The notes under the pieces: model-generated
What the model saw: the letters and a program-made list of their open reading frames with translations, nothing else
Database searches by the model: none
Told to the model about the DNA's origin: nothing
Position numbers and translations under genes: made by a program
Part shown: positions 1 to 6,746 of the stretch, piece after piece
How the letters are laid out: every line of letters starts with the position of its first letter
How positions within the stretch are numbered: position 1 is the stretch's first letter
NCBI GenBank assembly: GCA_964468355.1
Contig: CAYXSV010000039.1
Coordinates: 1 to 18,706 of the forward strand
Direction: 5' to 3'
DNA length: 18,706 nucleotides
Source of the DNA: CAYSLZ01 sp964468355
Lineage (GTDB): Bacteria > Patescibacteriota > Microgenomatia > UBA12405 > JAHJSD01

Positions 1-147
1 GACGACGGTAAAGACGGCTTGCTGTTTGACCAGTCGAGTGTCAACGATTTAACTGCTAAAATTAAAAAACTAATTAATAATCCGCAATTAGCAAAAAAAA
101 TGGGGGAAAAAGGATATCAAAAAGTAATTAGGAATTATAAATTATAA
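1..147 (+). CDS. Glycosyltransferase, C-terminal end only (5' end outside window)
   Basis: The window opens inside a reading frame whose last 48 codons are visible, ending in TAA at 145-147. The residues include GKDGLLFDQSSVNDLTAKI, then a lysine-rich helix and GEKGYQKVIRNY. This resembles the C-terminal tail of GT4 (GT-B fold) glycosyltransferases, where a G-x-x-G-L/F-L/F strand that contacts the nucleotide sugar precedes helices ending in an aromatic residue; the complete GT4 genes here end similarly. A cytosolic sugar transferase in the same operon is inferred. The catalytic E-x7-E region lies upstream of the window, so specificity cannot be judged. The stop codon is inside a 7-bp repeat array. 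Confidence 0.7.
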   Translation, partial: DDGKDGLLFDQSSVNDLTAKIKKLINNPQLAKKMGEKGYQKVIRNYKL

Positions 148-168
148 ATTATGAATTTTGAATTGTGA
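134..168 (+). repeat. Heptamer array spanning a stop codon and the next start codon
   Basis: Five 7-bp units in a row: ATTATAA, ATTATAA, ATTATGA, ATTTTGA, ATTGTGA. The second unit supplies the TAA stop of the upstream glycosyltransferase (145-147). The fourth supplies a TGA (159-161) in frame with and upstream of the flippase. The fifth supplies the GTG used as the flippase start (165-167). The whole gene junction is therefore repeat-derived. Confidence 0.75.
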
Positions 169-1400
169 ACCGAAGGCGGATTGCTAAAAATAGTTTATGG
201 ATGACCGGAGGACAGATTTTAGGCCGAGCACTCGGCTTTTTTTATTATGTTTTTCTTGCCCGATACTTAGGCGTTAGTGATTTTGGTGTTTGGAATTGGG
301 TGCTTGGTCTGGGATATAATTTTTATCCACTGGCTGATTTCGGCATTCAAAGGTATGTTCTTAAAAATCTAGCCAGAGAACCGGAAAAAAGAAACCGCTA
401 TTTGTCTCGTCTACTGCCGCTGAGATTAGGTTTGGCTTTCGCCTCAATTTTTTTAAGTTCAATTTTTGCTTTGATTTTCGGGTCGCCTCAAAAAGCTTTT
501 TATATGGCAATTTTCGGCCTAGCTTTATTTCCTTATAACTTAATCTTTCTTTATACCAGCATTAAAAACGCTTTCGAAAAAATGCATTTTTTTGGACTGG
601 CGACAATCGGCTGCAGTTTGGGCTATACTTTGACCGGAATTTTAATGATTAATTACGGACTTGGGCTGGGCTGGCTGTTTTTAAGCTATTTTATCGGTAC
701 TTTATTAGTTTTTTTAATTTTCCAAACTTTACCAAAAATTAATTTCTTTACAAACTGGGAGTGGGATCCTAAATTTTACAAAAAAGTTCTTTCCGAATCA
801 TGGGCTTTTGCTTTTTTACAAGTAATCGGGGTTTTTTATTTAAGAATTTCTTTAATTTTAATTGGAATTGTCGGCAGTGATTATCAAGCCGGGATCTACG
901 GATCGGCTTCAAAATTTATTGAAGCCGGAATTCTTTTCCCTCAAAGCATAGCTATTGCTTTTTTTCCTTCTTTTTCCAGGATATTTGTTAACAGCCGGGA
1001 AAAACTTAAAAAAACATATTTAAAAGTTTTATCTTTAGTAGCAGTCGGCAGTTTGCCTTTTGCGGCAACTATGTGGGCCGGTGCCGAATACATTATTCCG
1101 GTTATTTACGGTCCGGAATACATTGAAGCCGTTCCCGTTTTTAAATTAATGGGGTTACTGCTTGTTTTATTTTTTGTCAACAGCCAAGCGGATATTATTA
1201 TCCAAAATTCGGAACAAGTGGTTGGTTTTCTTCCCTACCGGTTGGCGAATTTTATTTTTGCTCTTTTTTTCGGTTTAATTTTAATTCCAAGGATGGGTGC
1301 AATTGGTGGAGTTTGGACACTGATTTTTTCTGAAATTTTCGGTTTAATAATTAATAATATTTTTGTTTTTAAAATTTTGCATCAAAAAAGACAAAACTGA
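165..1400 (+). CDS. Wzx-type polysaccharide flippase (MOP superfamily)
   Basis: A 411-residue, strongly hydrophobic protein with about 12 predicted membrane segments. Its N-terminus (RRRIAKNSLWMTGGQILGRA, then FYYVFLARYLG) is typical of O-antigen and teichoic-acid flippases of the MOP/MATE-like superfamily, which move undecaprenyl-diphosphate-linked oligosaccharides across the cytoplasmic membrane. The GTG at 165 is chosen because an in-frame TGA lies at 159-161 and because the basic start followed by the first helix matches the family; the next in-frame ATG would cut into that helix. Length is slightly below the usual 420-500 residues, but nothing looks broken. It sits among glycosyltransferases, as wzx genes do. 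The substrate is unknown. Confidence 0.88.
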   Translation: MNRRRIAKNSLWMTGGQILGRALGFFYYVFLARYLGVSDFGVWNWVLGLGYNFYPLADFGIQRYVLKNLAREPEKRNRYLSRLLPLRLGLAFASIFLSSIFALIFGSPQKAFYMAIFGLALFPYNLIFLYTSIKNAFEKMHFFGLATIGCSLGYTLTGILMINYGLGLGWLFLSYFIGTLLVFLIFQTLPKINFFTNWEWDPKFYKKVLSESWAFAFLQVIGVFYLRISLILIGIVGSDYQAGIYGSASKFIEAGILFPQSIAIAFFPSFSRIFVNSREKLKKTYLKVLSLVAVGSLPFAATMWAGAEYIIPVIYGPEYIEAVPVFKLMGLLLVLFFVNSQADIIIQNSEQVVGFLPYRLANFIFALFFGLILIPRMGAIGGVWTLIFSEIFGLIINNIFVFKILHQKRQN

Positions 1401-1404
1401 CGCA

Positions 1405-2763
1405 ATGATATATTTAATTTTAGGTTTAGGATTTGGTTTAAGATTGATTGGTCTAAATCAGTCATTTTGGCTTGATGAAACAATTCAAGTTTGGGCAAGC
1501 CGGCTTCCGATAGATCAATTTTTTAATCAATTCCTGCCGACTGATTTTAATCCGCCCGGATATTATTTAATTACCCGGCAGTGGATAAATCTTTTCGGAG
1601 AAGGAGAAGCGGTTATCCGGCTGACCTCGGTTGTTTTCGGTGTCGGTTCGATTTATTTAGTTTATCTAATTTTAAAAAAGTTAGTAATTACTAATTACCA
1701 ATTACTAATTACTATTCTTTTATTATCAACTTCGCCTCTGCATATTTATTACTCACAAGAGGCAAGAATGTATTCAATGGCCGTTTTTAGTGTTTTAGCG
1801 TCGGTGTTGTTGGTAATTAAATTTGTGGAAAATAATTCATGGCTACATGGCCTTTTGGTTGGATTTGGTTTTATTTTAATGGCGATGTCGCATTATTTGA
1901 CACTGCTCACATTACCGGTTTTTTTGGGTTATCTTGGATATAAACAAAAACTTTTCAACCGGAAGTCGGCGGTCATTATTTTAATTTTAGTTTTGTTTTC
2001 GGCCGTTTACCTGCCCGTTTTTCGATCGCAACTGACGGTTGGTTCCGGTTTGAAAGAACAAGCTCCAGTGTGGCACCAGATTATCGGCAGTCCCAGTTTA
2101 AAATCAGCTCTCTTGCTTCCAATTAAATTTGTTATCGGCAGGGTAAGCATCCGTCCGCAATGGTTGTATGGTCTAACCAGTGTTATTTTAGTTCCTCTTT
2201 TTTGGGGGATAGCCGGATTAGAGGTAAAAGAAAAAAATAAATACATCGGTCTATTTGCCGGATTGTTATTGTTTCCACCGGCTTTAGGATTTTTAATTAG
2301 TTTTTGGCTGCCGGTATTCAGCTATTTTAGGTTTGTTTTTTGTCTGCCTTTTTTATATTTGCTTATCGGCTTAAGTCCGGTTACCGATAAAATTAAATAC
2401 GGGCTGGTGATAATTAACTTGATCTTCACCGGAATTTATTTGTTCAATCCAGGCTTTCACCGTGAGAATTGGCGTGGATTATCTGAATGGCTTAACAATC
2501 AAGATAAACCGCCGGTTTATATTCTCAACCAATTTAAGATTCCTTTGGACTATTATTATGACGGCAAAATCTGCAGTTTAAACCACTACAATGATTCGAA
2601 TGATTGTAGTGTTGATGGTAAGGTGTATTTGGTCAGCTACGGCTTGCCTATTTTTGATCGAGAGGATAGAATAAGAGAGAAGCTGAAGGCAGAAGGCCTA
2701 AGGCAAAAAGCAGGAGAAAGTTTTCGGAAAGTAGGTATAGAAGTTTGGGAAGTTAGTAATTAA
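1405..2763 (+). CDS. GT-C family membrane glycosyltransferase (GT39/PMT-like)
   Basis: About 452 residues with multiple membrane helices. An acidic pair sits in the first outer loop (LDETIQVW, D24-E25) and a DFNPPGYYL segment at about 47-55. This is the layout of polyprenyl-phosphate-sugar-dependent GT-C enzymes (PMT/ArnT/GT39), in which the first-loop Asp is catalytic and the following loop carries an HPPGY-like motif. Such enzymes transfer a sugar from a lipid carrier to an acceptor outside the membrane. ATG 1405 is chosen over an earlier in-frame start at 1363 because it gives a clean hydrophobic N-terminus just after the flippase stop. The C-terminal 80 residues look like a soluble domain. 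Codons 94-103 lie in a heptamer array. Acceptor unknown. Confidence 0.82.
   Translation: MIYLILGLGFGLRLIGLNQSFWLDETIQVWASRLPIDQFFNQFLPTDFNPPGYYLITRQWINLFGEGEAVIRLTSVVFGVGSIYLVYLILKKLVITNYQLLITILLLSTSPLHIYYSQEARMYSMAVFSVLASVLLVIKFVENNSWLHGLLVGFGFILMAMSHYLTLLTLPVFLGYLGYKQKLFNRKSAVIILILVLFSAVYLPVFRSQLTVGSGLKEQAPVWHQIIGSPSLKSALLLPIKFVIGRVSIRPQWLYGLTSVILVPLFWGIAGLEVKEKNKYIGLFAGLLLFPPALGFLISFWLPVFSYFRFVFCLPFLYLLIGLSPVTDKIKYGLVIINLIFTGIYLFNPGFHRENWRGLSEWLNNQDKPPVYILNQFKIPLDYYYDGKICSLNHYNDSNDCSVDGKVYLVSYGLPIFDREDRIREKLKAEGLRQKAGESFRKVGIEVWEVSN
1685..1712 (+). repeat. Heptamer array inside the GT-C gene
   Basis: Four units: TAATTAC, TAATTAC, CAATTAC, TAATTAC, encoding ITNYQLLIT in a membrane-proximal stretch. 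The one deviant base, C at 1699, turns a would-be in-frame TAA (1699-1701) into CAA (Gln). Confidence 0.8.
2681..2715 (+). repeat. Degenerate heptamer array near the GT-C gene end
   Basis: Possible units AGCTGAA, GGCAGAA, GGCCTAA, GGCAAAA, AGCAGGA, encoding KLKAEGLRQKAGE near the C-terminus. It keeps 7-bp periodicity but is far more diverged than the other arrays, so chance is a real alternative. Confidence 0.35.
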
Positions 2764-2770
2764 AATTTAG

Positions 2771-2777
2771 AGAGGAG
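2771..2777 (+). promoter_or_regulatory. Strong Shine-Dalgarno site for the small charged protein
   Basis: AGAGGAG sits five bases before the ATG at 2783. It is the best ribosome-binding site in the window, where most genes have weak sites or none, and it supports translation of this small gene. Confidence 0.75.
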
Positions 2778-2782
2778 AAAAA

Positions 2783-3016
2783 ATGTCTAATCCAAGAAAC
2801 CCGGAATATCCAGGCGATCAGGTTGGCCGACCTGAAGATGAAAAAGACCAAGCAGCAGAAAATTTTCAAATTGATCCGGAAAAAGATAGAGGAAAGACAA
2901 AAACTGTTATTGTTGGAAAAGAGCCCACTTTTCCGGGTGAAACAGCTGAAGAAAGGTCTAAAAATTACTGGAGAAGGGTAAGAAATACATCAAAAACAGA
3001 TGAAAGTCGGGATTGA
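2783..3016 (+). CDS. Small, charged, probably disordered protein of unknown function
   Basis: A 77-residue protein rich in Glu, Asp, Lys, Arg, Asn and Pro, with no cysteine, no signal peptide and no hydrophobic segment; a cytosolic, mostly disordered product is inferred. Segments include PEYPGDQVGRPEDE near the start, KTVIVGKEPTFPGET in the middle and NYWRRVRN near the end. I recognise no family. It is believed real because of the strong ribosome-binding site at 2771-2777, its position 19 bp after one glycosyltransferase gene, and its 17-base overlap with the next (3000-3016), which suggests translational coupling. An accessory or regulatory role in glycan assembly is possible but not shown by the sequence. 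Confidence 0.6.
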   Translation: MSNPRNPEYPGDQVGRPEDEKDQAAENFQIDPEKDRGKTKTVIVGKEPTFPGETAEERSKNYWRRVRNTSKTDESRD

Positions 3017-4091
3017 CGTTTCACCAATAGTTTACGGCACCGGGGTGAGTATCTACACCCAAAATTTGGTTGAAAATCTACTTCAAATTGATAAGGAAAA
3101 TGATTATAGACTTTTCTTTTCGTCTTTAAGACAAAAATTTCCGGGTCTGAAGGCAGACGGTTATGAGCTTCGGGCTAAAAAACTTCCGCCGACACTGCTT
3201 GACATTCTTTGGAATAAACTTCACATTATTCCGGTTGAAACTTTTGTTGGCGATGTTGACGTTTTTCATTGTTCGGATTGGACACAGCCGCCGGCAAGAA
3301 ATACGAAATTAGTAACCACTGTCCACGACCTGTCCTTTTTGCACCGGCCGGATACCGTCCACCCGAAAGTTCTGGCGGCTCAGAAAAGGAGATTAAAATG
3401 GGTTGAAAATGAAGCCGATGCGGTTATTGCTGTCTCCGAAGCAACCAAAAAAGAGATTGTTCAGCTTTTAGATATTCCTGAAGATAAAATTACGGTTATT
3501 TATGAAGGAGTCCCGAGAGATGTCGGAAATTTTCAATTTTCGAATTTTCAATTTTCAAAAATAAAGAAAAAGTTTAAGATAGAGAATAGATATATTATGG
3601 CGGTTGGGTCGCAGGCGCCGAGAAAAAACATTGAAAATCTGATTAAAGCGTTTCAACTACTAGCTACCAGATACCAGCTACCAACTACTAATCTTGTTAT
3701 TGCGGGGAGGTATGAAACGGAAAAAAATTTGCCTGACGGAGTAATAACCACCGGATTTTTAGACAGAAAGGAATTGCTGGCCTTAATAAAAAAGGCGGCT
3801 GTTTTTGTTTATCCGTCCTTGTACGAAGGATTCGGCCTGCCGATTTTAGAGGCGTTTAGTTTAGAAACCCCGGTGGTAACCAGCAATTGTTCAAGTATGG
3901 CTGAAGTCGGCGGTGATGCTGTTGTTTTAGTAGAGCCGGAATCGGTTGACTCTATTGCCGAAGGAATAAATAAAGTTTTAAAAAGTAAAAATTTACAGAA
4001 AGATTTAATCGCTAAAGGGAAAACACGGCTGAATGATTTTTCTTGGCAGAAAACTGCTCAAAAGACCCTGGAGGTTTATAAACAATGTTAA
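3000..4091 (+). CDS. GT4 family glycosyltransferase (GT-B fold)
   Basis: A 363-residue retaining glycosyltransferase of the mannosyl/rhamnosyltransferase type. The N-terminal Rossmann half starts KVGIDVSPIVYGTGVSIYTQ and contains VDVFHCSDW and VTTVHDLSFL. The C-terminal half contains AVGSQAPRKNIENLIKAF and the E-x7-E nucleotide-sugar motif in YEGFGLPILEAF (E276 and E284). It should act at the inner membrane face, adding a sugar from a nucleotide donor to the growing lipid-linked glycan; donor unknown. Two heptamer-encoded inserts lie in the interdomain linker (about 177-187, NFQFSNFQFS) and before the LVIAG strand (about 219-230). It overlaps the small protein upstream and the next gene (a close paralogue) by 7 bases. 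Confidence 0.88.
   Translation: MKVGIDVSPIVYGTGVSIYTQNLVENLLQIDKENDYRLFFSSLRQKFPGLKADGYELRAKKLPPTLLDILWNKLHIIPVETFVGDVDVFHCSDWTQPPARNTKLVTTVHDLSFLHRPDTVHPKVLAAQKRRLKWVENEADAVIAVSEATKKEIVQLLDIPEDKITVIYEGVPRDVGNFQFSNFQFSKIKKKFKIENRYIMAVGSQAPRKNIENLIKAFQLLATRYQLPTTNLVIAGRYETEKNLPDGVITTGFLDRKELLALIKKAAVFVYPSLYEGFGLPILEAFSLETPVVTSNCSSMAEVGGDAVVLVEPESVDSIAEGINKVLKSKNLQKDLIAKGKTRLNDFSWQKTAQKTLEVYKQC
3529..3557 (+). repeat. Heptamer array in a GT4 interdomain linker
   Basis: Units ATTTTCA, ATTTTCG, then one extra A, then ATTTTCA, ATTTTCA. It encodes NFQFSNFQFSK between the two Rossmann domains. A closely related array occurs at 7534-7562 in a GT2 gene. Confidence 0.8.
3655..3689 (+). repeat. Heptamer array before a GT4 core strand
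   Basis: Five units AACTACT, AGCTACC, AGATACC, AGCTACC, AACTACT, encoding LLATRYQLPTTN immediately before the LVIAG strand. The neighbouring paralogue has a related array at the equivalent place (4751-4785). Confidence 0.8.
4070..4074 (+). promoter_or_regulatory. Shine-Dalgarno site of the second GT4 gene
   Basis: GGAGG lies ten bases before the ATG at 4085, inside the last codons of the preceding gene. It supports that start and reinitiation across the 7-base overlap. Confidence 0.6.
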
Positions 4092-5215
4092 TTGCAATTG
4101 ACGGTAATGAGGCGAATATTACAAAAAGAGTTGGGGTAAACCAGTTTGCCTTTCAGACCCTTCTCGGTATATATAGAACGCTCCAGGAGCGGATAAAGAA
4201 GCGGGAAATTAAAGTACGGGTTTTTTTAACAAATCCGCCGTTGGATGATTTACCACCGGAAACCGATTGGTGGCAGTATGAAGTATTTGGTCCAAAAAAG
4301 TTTTGGACCTGGACCGGGCTGGTTAAGCGCTTATATGTCGGCAAACCGAAACCGGATGTTATTTTCTCACCTTCTCATTACGGCCCTCTTTTGTCGCCGG
4401 TTCCGTCAGTTGTTTCCATTATGGACCTTGGTTTTTTACGTTGGCCGGATCAGTTTACTAAAAAAGATTTTTTTAAGCTGCAACATATGACTAAGTTATC
4501 GGCAAAAAAAGCAAAAAAGATTATTACTATTTCGGAGTTTTCTAAAAAAGATATTGTTGATACTTATAATTTGGCTGAAGAGAAAGTGGTAGTGGCATAT
4601 CCGGGATTCAAGAAGGTTAAAGGTGAAAAGTTAAAAGTGAAAAGTGATAAAGAAGTATTAAAAAAATATAATATTAATTCAAAATATATATTATATTTAG
4701 GGACGCTGAAGCCGAGTAAAAATATTGACGGACTAATCAAAGCTTTTAACCTACTAAATACTAACTACGAGCTGCCAGCTACCAAGTTGGTTATTGCCGG
4801 GAAAAAGGGGTGGATGTATGAAGATTTGTTTGACTTGGTTAAAAAGTTGAATTTAGAAGATAAAGTAATTTTTACCGGATTTGTTGATGATCTGGAAGTT
4901 ACACCGTTGATGTCAGCGGCTGAGGTTTTTGTTTTGCCCTCCTACTGGGAAGGATTTGGAATACCGGCTTTGGAAGCAATGGGCGCCGAAACGCCGGTTG
5001 TCTGCTCTAAGCGGGGATCTTTGCCGGAAGTCGTCAGTAAAGCGGCACTACTAGTTAACCCGGACAACCATGATGAGATCGCTGAAAAAATAAGTGAAGT
5101 TTTAACAAAGAGCAAACTTCGCCAAAAACTGATAAAATCAGGCAGGAATCGGGTTAAAAAATACAGTTGGAAAAAATGTTCTGATAAAATATTAAATAGT
5201 TTAGTAAATATTTAA
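4085..5215 (+). CDS. GT4 family glycosyltransferase, paralogue of the preceding gene
   Basis: A 376-residue GT-B enzyme. The N-terminal half begins LIAIDGNEANITKRVGVNQF and includes PDVIFSPSHYGPLL and VSIMDLGFLRWPDQF. The C-terminal half includes LYLGTLKPSKNIDGLIKAF and the E-x7-E motif in WEGFGIPALEAM (E289 and E297). It resembles the preceding gene in length, domain order and insert positions, suggesting an old tandem duplication followed by divergence toward a different donor or acceptor. Heptamer-encoded inserts occupy about residues 178-189 and 223-234, the same structural places as in the paralogue, but the linker insert comes from an unrelated heptamer. Cytosolic, acting on the lipid-linked intermediate by inference. 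A perfect 9-bp hairpin lies at 4289-4309. Confidence 0.88.
   Translation: MLIAIDGNEANITKRVGVNQFAFQTLLGIYRTLQERIKKREIKVRVFLTNPPLDDLPPETDWWQYEVFGPKKFWTWTGLVKRLYVGKPKPDVIFSPSHYGPLLSPVPSVVSIMDLGFLRWPDQFTKKDFFKLQHMTKLSAKKAKKIITISEFSKKDIVDTYNLAEEKVVVAYPGFKKVKGEKLKVKSDKEVLKKYNINSKYILYLGTLKPSKNIDGLIKAFNLLNTNYELPATKLVIAGKKGWMYEDLFDLVKKLNLEDKVIFTGFVDDLEVTPLMSAAEVFVLPSYWEGFGIPALEAMGAETPVVCSKRGSLPEVVSKAALLVNPDNHDEIAEKISEVLTKSKLRQKLIKSGRNRVKKYSWKKCSDKILNSLVNI
4616..4650 (+). repeat. Heptamer array in the second GT4 linker
   Basis: Five units GTTAAAG, GTGAAAA, GTTAAAA, GTGAAAA, GTGATAA, encoding VKGEKLKVKSDK. The T at 4632 makes codon 4631-4633 TTA; the GTGAAAA form would put an in-frame TGA there. Confidence 0.8.
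4751..4785 (+). repeat. Heptamer array before the second GT4 core strand
   Basis: Five units CTACTAA, ATACTAA, CTACGAG, CTGCCAG, CTACCAA, encoding LLNTNYELPATK. The third unit reads GAG at 4769-4771 where the TAA of the first two units would be an in-frame stop. Confidence 0.78.
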
Positions 5216-5218
5216 AAT

Positions 5219-5863
5219 ATGAAGTTAACTAATAATTTAGAAATACAGCTGCTGCCGCCTAAAATTATTTTTACCGATAAAATGGGTCAAAAAATAAACT
5301 TTAGCGAGGGACTGAATAAAATTAAAAATCGCTTTTACAATATTTGTCTTGATTTTTGGCTGATGGTTTTACTTTGGATAAGCTGGATTCCTTTTTGGAT
5401 TATTAGAAAATTTTTCTTTGAAGTTTCGGGAATTAAACTAGGAAAGGGGTCAAGAATACACGTCGGAACTAAGTTTTACCTGCCGAAAAATATTGAAATC
5501 GGCGAAGATTCAATTATTGGATACCGGTCTTTTCTGGACGGACGTGATAAATTAAAGATAGGAAGCCACGTTGATATTGCTTCTGAAGTAATGATTTATA
5601 ATTCTGAACACGATTTGGAAGCTGAGGATTTTAAAGCAGTTGAGGAACCGGTAGTTATTGAAGATTACGTATTTATCGGGCCGAGGGCAATTATTTTACC
5701 CGGTGTAAAAATCGGCAAGGGAGCAGTAATTGCCGCTAATGCCGTGGTTACTAAAGATGTACCGCCAATGACAATAGTCGGCGGAATCCCGGCTGAAAAA
5801 ATAGGGGAGAGGAAAGTAGAAAAATTGAATTACCGCCTCGGCCGACCCCGCGCCTTTCAATAA
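5219..5863 (+). CDS. Membrane-anchored hexapeptide-repeat acyltransferase (LbH fold)
   Basis: A 214-residue protein. An N-terminal part of about 70 residues has one hydrophobic segment (about 46-63), followed by left-handed beta-helix repeats (GIKLGKGSRIHVG, NIEIGEDSIIG, VVIEDYVFIGPRAIILPG, VKIGKGAVIAANAVV). H131 in NSEHDLE matches the catalytic His of the maltose/galactoside O-acetyltransferase (WcaF, NodL) group, which move an acetyl group from acetyl-CoA to a sugar hydroxyl. O-acetylation of the polysaccharide or its precursor at the inner membrane face is the likely role. The hydrophobic N-terminal extension is unlike soluble Maa-type enzymes. It ends block 1, starting 3 bp after the GT4 gene and converging with a minus-strand gene. 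Confidence 0.82.
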   Translation: MKLTNNLEIQLLPPKIIFTDKMGQKINFSEGLNKIKNRFYNICLDFWLMVLLWISWIPFWIIRKFFFEVSGIKLGKGSRIHVGTKFYLPKNIEIGEDSIIGYRSFLDGRDKLKIGSHVDIASEVMIYNSEHDLEAEDFKAVEEPVVIEDYVFIGPRAIILPGVKIGKGAVIAANAVVTKDVPPMTIVGGIPAEKIGERKVEKLNYRLGRPRAFQ

Positions 5864-5870
5864 CCCCTTG

Positions 5871-5922
5871 TCTATCCTTAGCGCTACGATCGTAGAAGTT
5901 AGCGTAGAGATTAGAGGGTGTT
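5871..5922 (+). repeat. Palindromic repeat, downstream copy, flanking PaaX-like gene 1
   Basis: Left half 5871-5889 (ending GCGCTACGA) and right half 5890-5907 (starting TCGTAGAAG) meet in a perfect 12-bp core CTACGATCGTAG. The outer arms pair imperfectly (12 of 18 positions). Both halves recur on the same strand at 6747-6765 and 6812-6829, and a trailing AGATT(T)AGAGGG segment is also shared. The copy overlaps the last codons and stop of the minus-strand gene. There is no T-run typical of an intrinsic terminator. Confidence 0.88.
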
Positions 5923-6738
5923 AAGAAGCTGCTTATACTTGGCAGCTACTTTTTGACGAATATGTGGCTGAGTAAAAAATTGACCCGGTAATCCAGAATC
6001 ATCAATAATCAAATTTGGAAAATTATCTATCATTGATTTAATTTTATTTTTATTTTTATGTTTAATTGCAAGGTTAGCTTTAGTAATATACCGCTGGTAT
6101 TTTTTCTCAAAATTTTGCGGTTTGAATAAACTTTTAATCATTGACAAATCCTTTTCATCAAACATATTTTGGGCAGTAAATACAGTAATAAAGTCTCCTA
6201 AATTTAATTCCTCTATTAATTGACTAATCAATCTATCAACCGGATTAATCGTCAGCCAAACAGACCTCTGCCAGCAGGCAAAACCAATGTTTTCTATGAC
6301 CTGTCTAAAATTATCTCTAGCAAATCTGTTTTTTTCCGGAATATCATAAATAATGACAATCCATTTGGCGTTCCACTTTTGAGGAGCGGTAAAAAATCGA
6401 AAACGATAGTCTAAAAACTCCCGCCACCAAGGCGAGTTAAAATTAATTTTAATTTTTTCCGCTTCCTTTGAGAAAACATTTTGCTGTTTCAGGTGATAAA
6501 AGGTTGAGGTATCTTTGGGTTTTTTTCCAGTTATTTTTTGCCAATATTTAATTGTTCTGCTGTAGGGAATAAATTTTGAGGGATAACCATACCAACTGGT
6601 GTGATAACTTTCACTCCCTTCTTCCATAAAATCAACTAGGAATAAAAGGCATAACGCCAAACCGTCCTTTAAACTTAGTCTTTTGTTAATACCAAACGAC
6701 ACTAGTATATTTATACCATAAAATTTAAAAGTTGACAT
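5911..6738 (-). CDS. PaaX-family protein with Cas2-like domain (copy 1)
   Basis: A 275-residue protein. Residues 1-100 may form a winged-helix region. Residues 125-195 carry a Cas2-like ferredoxin fold as in PaaX: strand WIVIIYDIPEKN with Asp132, then R-x(n)-R, then GFACWQRSVWL. The C-terminal helical part ends with a weak version of the DPxLP-type PaaX tail (DSGLPGQFF). PaaX proteins are DNA-binding repressors; PaaX-like and Cas2-like genes are common in CPR genomes without a known target. The start is uncertain: ATG 6738 is listed, but a GTG at 6700-6702 sits just after a TGGTATAAA box and would give a leaderless 263-residue form. The gene is opposite to all neighbours and bracketed by its own palindromic repeats. 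Confidence 0.75.
   Translation of the reverse strand: MSTFKFYGINILVSFGINKRLSLKDGLALCLLFLVDFMEEGSESYHTSWYGYPSKFIPYSRTIKYWQKITGKKPKDTSTFYHLKQQNVFSKEAEKIKINFNSPWWREFLDYRFRFFTAPQKWNAKWIVIIYDIPEKNRFARDNFRQVIENIGFACWQRSVWLTINPVDRLISQLIEELNLGDFITVFTAQNMFDEKDLSMIKSLFKPQNFEKKYQRYITKANLAIKHKNKNKIKSMIDNFPNLIIDDSGLPGQFFTQPHIRQKVAAKYKQLLNTL
6710..6738 (-). promoter_or_regulatory. Possible promoter of PaaX-like gene 1
   Basis: On the minus strand, ATGTCA (6738-6733, weak -35) is followed by 17 bases and TATAAA (6715-6710), preceded by TGG as an extended -10. Transcription would start near the GTG at 6702, the same leaderless layout seen for PaaX-like gene 2. If correct, the ATG at 6738 is not the start. 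Confidence 0.4.
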
Positions 6739-6746
6739 TAAAACTT

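Noticed and set aside
2007..2246. Minus-strand open frame inside the first GT-C gene
   Set aside because: Composition and length fit an antisense shadow of a real membrane-protein gene; no start signal.
4245..4490. Plus-strand alternative frame inside the second GT4 gene
   Set aside because: It is out of frame with a well-supported enzyme and lacks a ribosome site or family resemblance.
5871..5907. Downstream palindrome of cassette 1 as an intrinsic terminator
   Set aside because: The stem is imperfect outside the 12-bp core and no T-run follows on either strand; a terminator role cannot be supported from sequence.
5911..6738. Reading the Cas2-like proteins as part of a CRISPR adaptation module
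   Set aside because: There is no cas1, no other cas gene and no repeat-spacer array nearby. Both proteins have extra N-terminal and C-terminal parts as in PaaX, so PaaX-type is the better call.
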